Positions 16,886 to 24,616 of a DNA stretch of 64,000 nucleotides are shown one piece after another. The notes under the pieces were generated by a model. The model ran no database searches. It was not told where the DNA came from and saw only the letters and a program-made list of their open reading frames with translations. The stretch's first letter is position 1. Each line of letters begins with the position of its first letter. Origin of the DNA: Myxococcota bacterium (GTDB lineage Bacteria; Myxococcota_A; Bradymonadia; UBA7976; UBA1532); assembly GCA_963169045.1 (NCBI GenBank), contig CAUJDF010000044.1:434001-498000 (forward strand), in the 5' to 3' direction. The translations under genes and the position numbers were made by a program.

Positions 16886-17490
16886 CGCGCACCTCCCTTC
16901 CGGCGAAGGAGACCGAGGGCCGCGGCGGCGAACAGCAGCGCCCCCGCCGAGGGACGCGCCGCGGGGGCAGCGTCGCACCCTGCGGTCGCCAGCGCCGGCG
17001 AGGGCGGCGGCGTCGCCCCGAGCGAGCGGTCGGCCCCGACGGCCTCGACGTCGATCGGGTCGACGGCGGGGATGGGCCCCGGCTCCTGGGCCGGCCGCGG
17101 CAGCGGGCGTCCGAGGCCGGGGGGCAGCGCCAGAGGGCGCACGTGTTGCTCGGCCCGCATCGGGCGCGCCGGCGGCGTCACCACGCCCGGCGTCGGCTTC
17201 GGATCCTCGCCCGGGTGTGGTGCCGGCAGCACGTAGCCGATGCCCCTGCCGAGGCGCTCACACACTTCGTCGGGCGTGAGCCAGAGGGCGTCGCCGAGGT
17301 CAGGACGCTCGTACACGCCGCGGTCGTCGAACACCAGATAGACGTCGCCGTCCAGCGCGATGTAGCCCGCCTCGGCGCCGATCAACACGCCGACGCCGTC
17401 GTGGCACTCGACGCGCGCGCCTCCGGCCGCCAGGACCGTCGCCGGCGCAAGCAGCAGCAACAGATTGGGCAGCAGCCCCCACCGTCCCAT
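16882..17490 (-). CDS. Exported protein with MYXO-CTERM tail
   Basis: 202 aa. Signal peptide MGRWGLLPNLLLLLAPATVLA. The mature part has a small domain (GVGVLIGAEAGYIALDGDVY, LTPDEVCERLGRGIGYVLP), then a Pro-rich linker. The C-terminus is a textbook MYXO-CTERM: GCDAAP, a hydrophobic helix GALLFAAAALGLL, then RRKGGAR. Start ATG at 17490 fits the signal peptide. Its stop overlaps the sigma factor start (ATGA), so expression of a surface protein and the sigma factor is coupled. Function unknown; it could be a sensed envelope component. Confidence 0.78.
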   Translation of the reverse strand: MGRWGLLPNLLLLLAPATVLAAGGARVECHDGVGVLIGAEAGYIALDGDVYLVFDDRGVYERPDLGDALWLTPDEVCERLGRGIGYVLPAPHPGEDPKPTPGVVTPPARPMRAEQHVRPLALPPGLGRPLPRPAQEPGPIPAVDPIDVEAVGADRSLGATPPPSPALATAGCDAAPAARPSAGALLFAAAALGLLRRKGGAR

Positions 17491-17587
17491 TGCACGCCCC
17501 CCTCGTGGACCGTCTCGCCGCTGCGTCAGGAAACGCACGGCCTGTCCGTGGGGGGCGTCAGTGCAAGAACCGGTGCCAGGATGGACG

Positions 17588-18049
17588 TCAGCGCAGGGCG
17601 CCGAGCAGGCGGGCCGCGGCGGGCCCTCGCGCGGCGAGCGAGGCGCGCCGGCCATCGCCCTGGTTCGTGATGCGCAGGGCCAGGACGTCGCGAGGCAGGA
17701 CATCCGGCAGGCGATCGGGCCACTCGACGAGCGCGACGCCGTCGGTGCCGAGCACCTCCTCGAGGCCGAGGCCGAGCGCCTCGTCCGGGTCCGACAGGCG
17801 GTAGAGGTCGACGTGGTAGAACGGCACTCGACCGGGGTGGATCAGGAGGATCGCGAAGGACGGACTGTTCACGTAATGACCGGGTGGGACCTCGAGCCCG
17901 ACGGCGACCCCCTGGGCCAGCGTCGTCTTGCCGGCGCCGAGCGTGCCCTCGACGGCGATCACGTCGCCAGCGCGAGCGTGCCGGCCGATGCGTTCGCCGA
18001 AGGCGCGCGTCGCGTCGGCGTCGGGCAGGAACACCTCGAGATCACTCAC
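17588..18049 (-). CDS. tsaE: tRNA threonylcarbamoyladenosine synthesis ATPase TsaE
   Basis: 153 aa from GTG at 18049. The P-loop ATPase of the t6A machinery (with TsaB and TsaD), which drives turnover of the modifying complex. The Walker A is GTLGAGKTT, followed by TLAQGVAVGL and the family block NSPSFAILLIH. PFYHVDLYRLSDPDEA carries the hallmark HxDxYRL, and LVEWPDRLPDVLP matches the VEWPER motif. It overlaps the Nudix gene upstream by four bases (GTGA). tsaC, the other t6A gene here, lies at 32.4 kb. Confidence 0.93.
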   Translation of the reverse strand: MSDLEVFLPDADATRAFGERIGRHARAGDVIAVEGTLGAGKTTLAQGVAVGLEVPPGHYVNSPSFAILLIHPGRVPFYHVDLYRLSDPDEALGLGLEEVLGTDGVALVEWPDRLPDVLPRDVLALRITNQGDGRRASLAARGPAAARLLGALR

Positions 18050-18456
18050 GTCGTGCCCACCTCTCGTCGCAGTCGCGCCATGGCGGGGCGGTCGGCGGGC
18101 GGCAGATCCAGGGTCGCCAGCTCGGCGACCGTCATCCACCGCCACTCCGCCACCTGCAGACACTGCGGCGTCCCGCCGCGCAACACGCAGCGATACACCA
18201 GCAGCAGGACCTCGCGCTCGGCCTGCAGGTCGTGACCCACGGCGAAGATGTCGCCCACCTCGACGTCGACCCCGAGCTCCTCGAGGAGCTCGCGTCGGAG
18301 GGCATCGTCCGGGGGCTCGCCGGGCTCGACCTTGCCGCCGGGGAACTCCCAGTGGCCGGCGAGGTGCGTGCCTCGGGGGCGGCGGGCGACGAGGAAGCGG
18401 CCATCCGGGGCGCCGGCGGCCGAGATGAGGCCGCCGACCACGACGAGGCGCTTCAA
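18046..18456 (-). CDS. Nudix hydrolase, MutT-type (putative 8-oxo-dGTP diphosphatase)
   Basis: 136 aa. The Nudix box is complete: GGKVEPGEPPDDALRRELLE followed by ELG (GX5EX7REUXEEXGU). RPRGTHLAGHWEFPGGK is the pattern of the MutT subfamily that removes oxidised dGTP, and DLQAEREVLLLVYRC and EWRWMTVAEL match the family C-terminus. It is translationally coupled to tsaE. MutT-like specificity is an inference from the WEFPGGK motif. Confidence 0.85.
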   Translation of the reverse strand: MKRLVVVGGLISAAGAPDGRFLVARRPRGTHLAGHWEFPGGKVEPGEPPDDALRRELLEELGVDVEVGDIFAVGHDLQAEREVLLLVYRCVLRGGTPQCLQVAEWRWMTVAELATLDLPPADRPAMARLRREVGTT

Positions 18457-18463
18457 CGCGGGC

Positions 18464-18757
18464 TCAGCGGAGGAAGCCGGTGCGCGAGGGCGTCGTGTCG
18501 CCCCGATCGCTGACCTTCACGCCGGCGATCGACTCGATGGGCAGGAGCCAGGTGCCGTCCTGCGTGATGACGGAGACGTACTCGTCGTGCACGCGCACCT
18601 CGCGCACTTTCGGGAGGGGCGAGGCCGAGCCGCTGCCGCCGCGCTGGAGCAGCTCGAGCCGGCGGTTCTCGGACACGACGTAGCGGTCCTCGTGGCGCTC
18701 GAGCCCCTCGACGGCGCCGAGCATCTTGGTGAGCAATTCACGGGTCATGTGGGCCAT
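18464..18757 (-). CDS. Small conserved-looking protein, unknown function
   Basis: 97 aa from ATG at 18757 (MAHMTREL). The frame is open further upstream, but this start lies 10 nt after the stop of the Cys-rich lipoprotein gene and avoids overlap. It has no signal peptide. A C-terminal beta-rich segment HDEYVSVITQDGTWLLP, then IESIAGVKV, may form a small Sm/SH3-like barrel. No family is recognised. Confidence 0.6.
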   Translation of the reverse strand: MAHMTRELLTKMLGAVEGLERHEDRYVVSENRRLELLQRGGSGSASPLPKVREVRVHDEYVSVITQDGTWLLPIESIAGVKVSDRGDTTPSRTGFLR

Positions 18758-18767
18758 CTCGTCCCCT

Positions 18768-20129
18768 TCACTGAACGGGGGTCTGGTCACAGCGTCGGAT
18801 GCAGAGGCGGTCGGTGACGTTGCCGTTCTCGTCCTGAAGCTCTTCGCAGCCGTACCCCTGCGGGCACTCGTTGGGCGAAGGCTGGCAGGCCTCGAAGCAG
18901 AAGTCGCCGAGGGCGTTGCCGTCCTGGTCCTGGAGGCTCAAGCAGCGCGCCGGCGCGCCGCCGCAGGCGTCCTCGGCCATCGGGTCGCAGCCGGCCTCGC
19001 AGTGGCGACCCGGCGCGGGGACGCAGTCGCCGGTCTCGAGCTGACAGACCTCGCCGAACGCGCACTGGTAGTTGGCGGCGCAGCCGCGCGGTCGGCAGCG
19101 GCCGGCGTCGCAGGCCTTGGTGGCGTCCAGGCAGTCCTCGTCGCGCTCGCAGCCGGGGACGCAGCGGTTCGTCGTCAGGTCGCAGTGCGTTTCGGGCATG
19201 CCGCAGTCGCGGCTCGTGACGCAGCCGCCGGGGATGCGGCAGTGCCCATCGGGCTGGCACTCGCCGCCCGCGGGGCAGTCGCCGTTGCCCGCGCACCTCG
19301 GACGGCAGCGCAGGTTCTCGCAGACGAGGCCCTCGGCGCAGCCCGTGTCGTTCTCGCAGCCACGCTGGCAGTAGAGCTGCTCGTTGCAGAAGTGCGCGCC
19401 GGGGCAGTCCGCGTCGGCGGCGCAGTCGCCTGGGCGGCTGCACTCGCCGCCGCGGGGGACGCACGCCCTCTGGTCGGGCATCACCTCGACGCACTCGTAG
19501 CCCGGTCCGAGGCGGCCGCACTCGACCTCGCCCGCGCAGGCGCGGAGGCAGTAAGGCAGGCCGGCGCGGCCCACGGGCGCGCACACGTCGTTGCGGCGCT
19601 CGCACGCGGCGGAGTCTGCGCAGCGACCGCAGGGTTGGACCCGTGGACGGCAGTGGCCGGTGCACGCGTCGCAGTAGTCGGAGGTCGCGCACTGCAGGTC
19701 GCGCTGGCAGGGGCTCCCCGCGGCGGCCTCGCACAGGCCGCGGCACGTACAGGTCGCCCCGGCGGCGCACGCCCCGTCGGGACCACAAGCCGGGAGCGGC
19801 ACGCAAAAGCCTTGCGGACCGCAGGTCGCGCGATCGCCGCAATCGAGGTCGACGCGACATCCCGGCCGGCAATCCCCCGCCGCGACATCGCAGCGGGCGC
19901 CGCCGAGGCAGTCGTCGTCGGACAGGCAGGCCGGCGACATGCCGCCGCCCGCGCCACCGGCGCCGCCGCCGCCCGCGCCACCGGCGCCGCCCGCGCCACC
20001 GGCGCCGCCCGCGCCACCGGCGCCGCCGCCCGCGCCACCGGCGCCGCCACCGCCCCCCTCGCCCCCCCCTCCGCCGTCACTGCAGGCGAGGAAGAGCAGC
20101 ACCGCCGCCAGGTACGCGTAATTCTTCAT
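18768..20129 (-). CDS. Cys-rich lipoprotein with poly-Gly/Ala linker
   Basis: 453 aa. Lipobox at the very N-terminus: YLAAVLLFLACSDGG, so Cys16 is acylated. A ~45-residue tract made only of Gly and Ala follows. The rest has about 60 cysteines in repeating units of the form CxxDxDCxxGxxCxxxxxxC (DDDCLGGARC, DEDCLDATKAC, NDTGCAEGLVC), like EGF- or Dickkopf-type disulphide modules of myxobacterial surface proteins. It is probably an outer-membrane lipoprotein displayed at the surface and dependent on oxidative folding. Ligand unknown. Confidence 0.82.
   Translation of the reverse strand: MKNYAYLAAVLLFLACSDGGGGGEGGGGGAGGAGGGAGGAGGAGGAGGAGGAGGGGAGGAGGGMSPACLSDDDCLGGARCDVAAGDCRPGCRVDLDCGDRATCGPQGFCVPLPACGPDGACAAGATCTCRGLCEAAAGSPCQRDLQCATSDYCDACTGHCRPRVQPCGRCADSAACERRNDVCAPVGRAGLPYCLRACAGEVECGRLGPGYECVEVMPDQRACVPRGGECSRPGDCAADADCPGAHFCNEQLYCQRGCENDTGCAEGLVCENLRCRPRCAGNGDCPAGGECQPDGHCRIPGGCVTSRDCGMPETHCDLTTNRCVPGCERDEDCLDATKACDAGRCRPRGCAANYQCAFGEVCQLETGDCVPAPGRHCEAGCDPMAEDACGGAPARCLSLQDQDGNALGDFCFEACQPSPNECPQGYGCEELQDENGNVTDRLCIRRCDQTPVQ
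19941..20084. repeat. Short tandem repeats encoding Gly/Ala linker
   Basis: A 9-bp unit GCGCCACCG alternating with GCGCCGCCC and related GCCGCC blocks, repeated about a dozen times. On the minus strand it encodes the GGAGGAGG linker behind the lipidated Cys of the Cys-rich lipoprotein. Such a tract is prone to copy-number change in frame. Confidence 0.8.
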
Positions 20130-20151
20130 GATCGGGCCCTGGGGATCGCCG

Positions 20152-22125
20152 TCACTTCTGAAACGAGAACGGCAGGCTCACGGTGAGGTTCGTGCCATCG
20201 AACGGCGGCACCTTCAGCCCCGCCAGCGCGGCGCGCACGCAAGCGTTGCCGGCGGAGCTGCCGTCGCCGAGGCGAACATTGATGAGGTCGCCGCGCGGAA
20301 TCACCGTCACCTTGACCTCGAGGCTCTTGAGGCTGGGATCGCGGCGGACCTCGTCCTGCAGGCACCGCGTCAGCTGCTGGTTGCGGCGCGCCACGGCGGC
20401 GTCGAACGACGGCCGGTCGAAGCGGCGGCCCCCGTCGCGCGCGTTGAGGTCGACCACGGCGCTCTCGTTGGCGAGGCGCTCCTCTTCGGCCAACTGCGCC
20501 GCCGCGCGCGCGGCCTCGACCCGCTGGCGCTGCTGCGTGGCGACGGCGACGGCGGCGCGGCGCTTCTCCTCGACCTCGGCCGGGGTCTCCGGCAGCTCCT
20601 CGGGGAGGTTCACCGCCGGCAGCGCCGTCTGGATCCGCGTCACCAGCGTCGGCAGGTAGGCCTTGACCGGCTCGGGGCGCGTCGCGCGGTACCAGGCGTA
20701 GCCGCCTCCGGTGCCGCCGACGACGAGCAGCGTACCGAGCACGGTGCCGAGCACGATGCGCTTGCGGCGGCGGGCAGCGCCTCGCGCCGCCTCCTCGGCC
20801 TGGCGCTTCTGACGCTCCGCCTTTTCGTGGCCCCAGGCCACGAGCGTCTCGTCGAAGACGTTGAACTCGGAGAGCGGCGCGCGGCGATCCTGCTCGATGT
20901 CGTAGAGCGTCGCGTCGGCGTTCAGCTCCTCCTTGAAGAGCTGCTCGATGACCTGCTTCGTCGAGTAGGGGCCGTAGTCGATGCCGTCGCGCTCGATGAG
21001 CCAGCGCTGGGCGGTGCCGTCGTCGTCGCTGGCCGCGACGGAGGGCTTCAGCTCGGGAATGACGAAGCCGCCGTCGTCGGCGCGCTTGCGGGCAGGCGCC
21101 TCGGCCTTGCGCGGCGCAGCCTTGCCCGGCGGCGCCGGCGCGGCCTTCGGGGGCGCGCCGGAGGCGGCCCCGAGGACCTCCTCGACCATCTCGACGGAGG
21201 CGCCCGGCGTGAGGTCCCGCTCGTCAAGCCCCGCGCCGCGCGCGGCTTCGATCACCTCGAGCAGCGCCGTCTTGAGCTCGTTCGGGTCGCGGAAACGCTG
21301 GGCCTCGTCGTCGGCGAAGCAGCGGTCGAGGATGGTGGCGAGCGCCGCCGGCAGGCGACGGGCGACCGGCTCGGGCAACGTCGGCGACGCCTGCTTCGGC
21401 GGCGCGCCGGCGAGGAGCTCGAAGAGGATCGTGCCCAGCGCGCGCAGATCGTCGACGACGGACGGGCCCTCATCGCCCGCGGGCACCGAGCCGGGCGGCA
21501 GGCAGGCCGCGTCCCAGCGCGAGAGCGCCTCGCGCTGGGCCATGAGCGACGCCCGCAGCTCGCCCAGCCCGAAGTCGGCCACCTTCACGCGACCGGTGCG
21601 GTTGATGAGCACGCAGGAGGGCCGCAGCGTGCCGTGGGGCATCGACGCGCGGGCGTGCTGCAGCGCGTTGCACACATGGGCGACCAGGTTGTAGGCGCCC
21701 TTCAGCGTGAACGCCTTGCCTGCGTCGGCCTTCTTCTCGAGCAGCTCGGAGAGGGTCTGACCGTCGACGTACTCGCGGGCGAGGTAGCGACGGCGCCCCT
21801 CCTTGCCCATGCCGTAGACCGCCACGATGTTCTTGTGCGCCAGCTCGGTGGCGGCCTTCACGCTGCGGCGGAGGCGCTCCGTGGCGGCGGCGTCGCCGGC
21901 AGCCTCGGCGGCGAACATGAGGATGGCGATCTTCTTGCCACTGCGATCGTCGACGGCGCGATAGATCGTGCCGAGGGCGTCCTCGCGCAGGCGCTCGTCG
22001 ACGACGAAGCGGCTGCCGACGGTGTCGCCCTGCTTGAGGCGCACCGGCCCGGACGGCTCGGCCCCCCCCGGCCCGGCCTCGGCCTCGGCATCGGAGACCG
22101 ACGGGTTGGCGGTGTCCACGGACAC
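20152..22125 (-). CDS. Pseudokinase-GYF-transmembrane-AgmX/TonB-like protein
   Basis: 657 aa. Residues ~35-290 follow a Hanks-type Ser/Thr kinase fold, but the catalytic residues are gone: the VAIK Lys is Leu69, HRDLKPxN reads HGTLRPSC (164-171), and the glycine loop is REDALGT. Only DFG (184-186) remains. Residues ~374-425 look like a GYF_2 domain (RDGIDYGPYSTKQVIEQL). A membrane helix spans ~456-479 (IVLGTVLGTLLVVGG). The last ~80 residues match the AgmX/PglI or TonB C-terminal type (VKVTVIPRGDLINVRL, CVRAALAGLKVPPF). It is probably a scaffold in the inner membrane reaching the periplasm. It starts a leftward gene series and is oppositely placed to no known substrate gene. Confidence 0.82.
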   Translation of the reverse strand: MSVDTANPSVSDAEAEAGPGGAEPSGPVRLKQGDTVGSRFVVDERLREDALGTIYRAVDDRSGKKIAILMFAAEAAGDAAATERLRRSVKAATELAHKNIVAVYGMGKEGRRRYLAREYVDGQTLSELLEKKADAGKAFTLKGAYNLVAHVCNALQHARASMPHGTLRPSCVLINRTGRVKVADFGLGELRASLMAQREALSRWDAACLPPGSVPAGDEGPSVVDDLRALGTILFELLAGAPPKQASPTLPEPVARRLPAALATILDRCFADDEAQRFRDPNELKTALLEVIEAARGAGLDERDLTPGASVEMVEEVLGAASGAPPKAAPAPPGKAAPRKAEAPARKRADDGGFVIPELKPSVAASDDDGTAQRWLIERDGIDYGPYSTKQVIEQLFKEELNADATLYDIEQDRRAPLSEFNVFDETLVAWGHEKAERQKRQAEEAARGAARRRKRIVLGTVLGTLLVVGGTGGGYAWYRATRPEPVKAYLPTLVTRIQTALPAVNLPEELPETPAEVEEKRRAAVAVATQQRQRVEAARAAAQLAEEERLANESAVVDLNARDGGRRFDRPSFDAAVARRNQQLTRCLQDEVRRDPSLKSLEVKVTVIPRGDLINVRLGDGSSAGNACVRAALAGLKVPPFDGTNLTVSLPFSFQK

Positions 22126-22201
22126 TGGCTCCTCGCGCAGTGGTGCGATCCCGGCCGATTGTTAGCCGACGCACGCCGAGCGCGCAATGACTGCGGTCGG
22201 C

Positions 22202-22624
22202 TCAGCTGCCAGCGGCGCCGGGGGACGTGAAGAGGTCGATGCGCCAGTCCCCGCCGACGCGCACCACCGACAGGCGGACCTCGCGACCGGCAAGCGGCGC
22301 GATGACGACGTGGCGGTCTTCGCTCGAGAGGGCCACGTCGATGCGGGCCTTGCGCGGGAAGTCGAGCTCGAGCTCGGCGCCCGGACGGACCGCGAGCCGC
22401 TCGCGTACGACGTCGGCGGCGGCGTCCGGCGCGAGCCCCAGCTTCTGGGTGAGGACCTCGCGGCTCCGGGGCGCGAGCAGCGTCCACACCGCGTCGGCGC
22501 GGCCCGCGCGCACCGCGGCGACGAACTGTTCATAGGCCACGATGGCCGGATCCTTGCGGGGCGGACCGCAGCCGGCCAGTCCGGCGGCGAGGACGAGGCC
22601 GCACGTGAGCGTGAGCGTTTTCAT
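22202..22624 (-). CDS. Lipoprotein, possible NTF2/DUF4878-like fold
   Basis: 140 aa with lipobox LAAGLAGC. The mature part has YEQFVAAVRAGRADAVWTLL near the N-terminus and VRVGGDWRIDLF at the end. This helix-then-sheet order is typical of small SnoaL/NTF2-like lipoproteins. A start one codon upstream (22627) is possible. The divergent neighbour at 22756 has the same architecture, so the two may be paralogues from an inverted duplication; this is inference. Confidence 0.7.
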   Translation of the reverse strand: MKTLTLTCGLVLAAGLAGCGPPRKDPAIVAYEQFVAAVRAGRADAVWTLLAPRSREVLTQKLGLAPDAAADVVRERLAVRPGAELELDFPRKARIDVALSSEDRHVVIAPLAGREVRLSVVRVGGDWRIDLFTSPGAAGS

Positions 22625-22755
22625 CATGTTCGGAAGATTCTGCGCCGCGGGGATCGGCCGCGCAAGGCGCGCCGTCGCGGTCGGATCGGCACCCTCCGAC
22701 CGGCTTCGGAGTTGACAGGCGGCCCCGAGATCGCCCAAGTCCAAGGACACGACCC

Positions 22756-23439
22756 GTGGGGGAGCCCATCCGCATGCGCGCCGTTCTCGTCCTCCTCTGT
22801 CTGCTGGCCTTCCTGCCGCTCGCCGGCTGCGAGGAGAACCGCGATCCCGCGACGCCCGACGGGGCGCTGCACCAGCTGCGCGACGCCGTGTCGGCCCACG
22901 ACGCCGCCGCGCTGCTCTCGCTCTCGTCGGCGGCCACGCGCAAGCACCTCGAGGAGCTCCACGCGCTCGTGCAGGGCCAGGCGGGGCGCATCGCGAAGGA
23001 CTACCCCGACGAGCACCGGACGGCCGCGCGCGGCGCCTACCCCGCCGGCGTCCTCGAAGCCGCCGACGCGCCCGCCCTGTTTGCGGCGCTCGTGGGCCCG
23101 CAGCTCGAGAAGCTCGAGGCCTCGCCCGGCCTGCGCTGGGGGCTGACCTCGCTCGGCGCGCCGTCGATCGACGGGGAGCGGGCCAGCGTGTCGACGCAGT
23201 CCGGCGAGACGCTTGAGTTCGTCCGCGAGGACGGCCAGTGGAAGACGACCGCCTTCGAGCAGCAGTTCCAGTCCAACGTCAACCGGCTCAAGCTCAACCA
23301 GCAGACGCTGGACGAGAACCTGGCGGTCTTCCAGGAGCTGGCCCGTCGCGCGGCCGCGAAGCAGGCCGCAGAGGCCGGGGCGGGCGCGGCTCCAGGAAGC
23401 GGGCCAGCCGCCGCCTCCGCACCGGTCCAATCCCCTTGA
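22756..23439 (+). CDS. Lipoprotein, related architecture to its divergent neighbour
   Basis: 227 aa from GTG at 22756; ATG at 22774 is the alternative, giving MRAVLVLLCLLAFLPLAGC with the lipobox LAGC. The mature protein has GALHQLRDAVSAHDAAALLS and ends a beta section with EFVREDGQWKTT, as in DUF4878/SnoaL-like lipoproteins. A helical Ala/Gln-rich tail follows. Its last 146 nt overlap the convergent ComEA-like gene. Confidence 0.72.
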   Translation: MGEPIRMRAVLVLLCLLAFLPLAGCEENRDPATPDGALHQLRDAVSAHDAAALLSLSSAATRKHLEELHALVQGQAGRIAKDYPDEHRTAARGAYPAGVLEAADAPALFAALVGPQLEKLEASPGLRWGLTSLGAPSIDGERASVSTQSGETLEFVREDGQWKTTAFEQQFQSNVNRLKLNQQTLDENLAVFQELARRAAAKQAAEAGAGAAPGSGPAAASAPVQSP

Positions 23440-23869
23440 CCTTCTCGAGGTCGGCGGGCGTCGCGTAGGGGCGCCCCGCCACGATCCGCGCCGCCGTCGC
23501 CGGACCGACGCCAGGCACCGCCGTCAATGCGCGGGCGCCCTCGCGGTTCGGATCGAGGCGCAGGCCGAGGCGCAGCCGAGCGCGGGCGGGCAGCGGCGAC
23601 GTCCGCGTGGTGCAGCCCAGACCGTCGGGGACCACCGTGAGCAGGTCGCCCGGGTGGACGTCGTCGGCGAGCGGGCAGCGCGCCAAGACCGGCTCGAGCG
23701 CCTCGACACCGCAGAGGTCGTGGCGCGCGCCCCGGCCATCGCGGACCGCGACCCACGCCGCGCACGGCGGCGCCGGCGCCTCGCCGACGAGCGGGCGGAC
23801 GATCGTGGCCAAGGCGCACGCGGCGAGGACGAGGGCGGCGGCGGGGCCTGCGGCGACGCGGTGGACCAC
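23294..23869 (-). CDS. ComEA-like helix-hairpin-helix protein
   Basis: 191 aa with an N-terminal hydrophobic segment (GPAAALVLAACALATIV), probably a membrane anchor. The diagnostic part is a tandem HhH module: LTAVPGVGPATAARIVAGRP, then TPADLEKVKGIGPVRRRRL. Proteins of this type bind double-stranded DNA in the periplasm during transformation uptake. The central ~80 residues carry four cysteines and no assigned fold. The final ~36 residues are Pro/Arg-rich and are read antisense to the lipoprotein gene at 22756, which it overlaps tail to tail. Confidence 0.72.
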   Translation of the reverse strand: MVHRVAAGPAAALVLAACALATIVRPLVGEAPAPPCAAWVAVRDGRGARHDLCGVEALEPVLARCPLADDVHPGDLLTVVPDGLGCTTRTSPLPARARLRLGLRLDPNREGARALTAVPGVGPATAARIVAGRPYATPADLEKVKGIGPVRRRRLARFLEPRPPRPLRPASRPRDGPAPGRPPGSRPASAG

Positions 23870-23899
23870 GCCCCTCCCTTCGGACAGGCGCGCCGAACG

Positions 23900-24616
23900 T
23901 CAACCGGATTCGGCCGCGAATTCGGCGCGGAGGGCGCCGGGACGGTCCGTGAACAGGCCGTCGACGCCCAGCCCCGCCAGTCGGCGCGCCGTGCGCAGGT
24001 CGTTGACCGTCCACACGTTCACCCGGACGCGCAGGTCGTGGAGCGCCTCGACGAGCGGCGCGCTCACCAGCAGGTGGTTCGGGTGCCAGGCGTGCGCGCG
24101 ACAGCGCCGCAGCGTCCAGAACGGAAACGACTCGCGGAAGCGGACGCGCAGATCGAGCGTCTCGGTGCCCATGATCACGGCGCGCTCGATATCGGGCGCG
24201 CGGTCCGCCGCCTCGGCGATCGCCTCGGGGACGAAGCTCGACAGCAGCACCTGGTCCTCGAGGCCGCGGGCCCGGACGGTCGCCAGGGTCGCCGCCAGCG
24301 CCGCGCCGTGCTTCAACTCCAGGTTGAGGTAGAGGCGATGTCCGACGACGTCGAGGGCCTCGTCGAGCGACGGACAGCCGAGATCACGGACCTCGGCGGC
24401 GGTCATGTCGGGGACGCCGCGCCGCTCGCGGCCGCCGGTGACCGCGGCGAAAGTGTCGTCGTGAAAGAGGAAGATCCGCCCGTCGCGCGTGGCCCAGAGG
24501 TCGGTCTCGAGGGCGTCCGCCCCGTCGCGCACCGCCTGTTCGAACGCCTCGAGCGTGTTCTCGAGCGGGCCGCCGGGGCCGTGGCTGCCGCGGTGGGCGA
24601 AGAGGAACGGGGTCAC
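23900..24616 (-). CDS. ugpQ: Glycerophosphodiester phosphodiesterase
   Basis: 238 aa from GTG at 24616. A cytosolic GDPD-fold enzyme that hydrolyses glycerophosphodiesters to glycerol-3-phosphate and an alcohol. The catalytic His pair is visible in LFAHRGSHGPGGPLENT and in FLFHDDTF, with DALETDLWATRDG giving the metal-binding Glu and Asp; LYLNLELKHG supplies the next Glu, and VNVWTVNDLRTARRL matches the family end. It overlaps crcB by four bases and is the last gene of gph-crcB-ugpQ. Confidence 0.92.
   Translation of the reverse strand: MTPFLFAHRGSHGPGGPLENTLEAFEQAVRDGADALETDLWATRDGRIFLFHDDTFAAVTGGRERRGVPDMTAAEVRDLGCPSLDEALDVVGHRLYLNLELKHGAALAATLATVRARGLEDQVLLSSFVPEAIAEAADRAPDIERAVIMGTETLDLRVRFRESFPFWTLRRCRAHAWHPNHLLVSAPLVEALHDLRVRVNVWTVNDLRTARRLAGLGVDGLFTDRPGALRAEFAAESG

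Noticed and set aside
19941-20084. Possible CRISPR-like or minisatellite array
   Set aside because: No spacers of constant length; the repeats are in frame and encode a Gly/Ala linker.
22712-22717. A perfect TTGACA as a promoter for the lipoprotein at 22756
   Set aside because: No acceptable -10 box lies 16-18 bases downstream.
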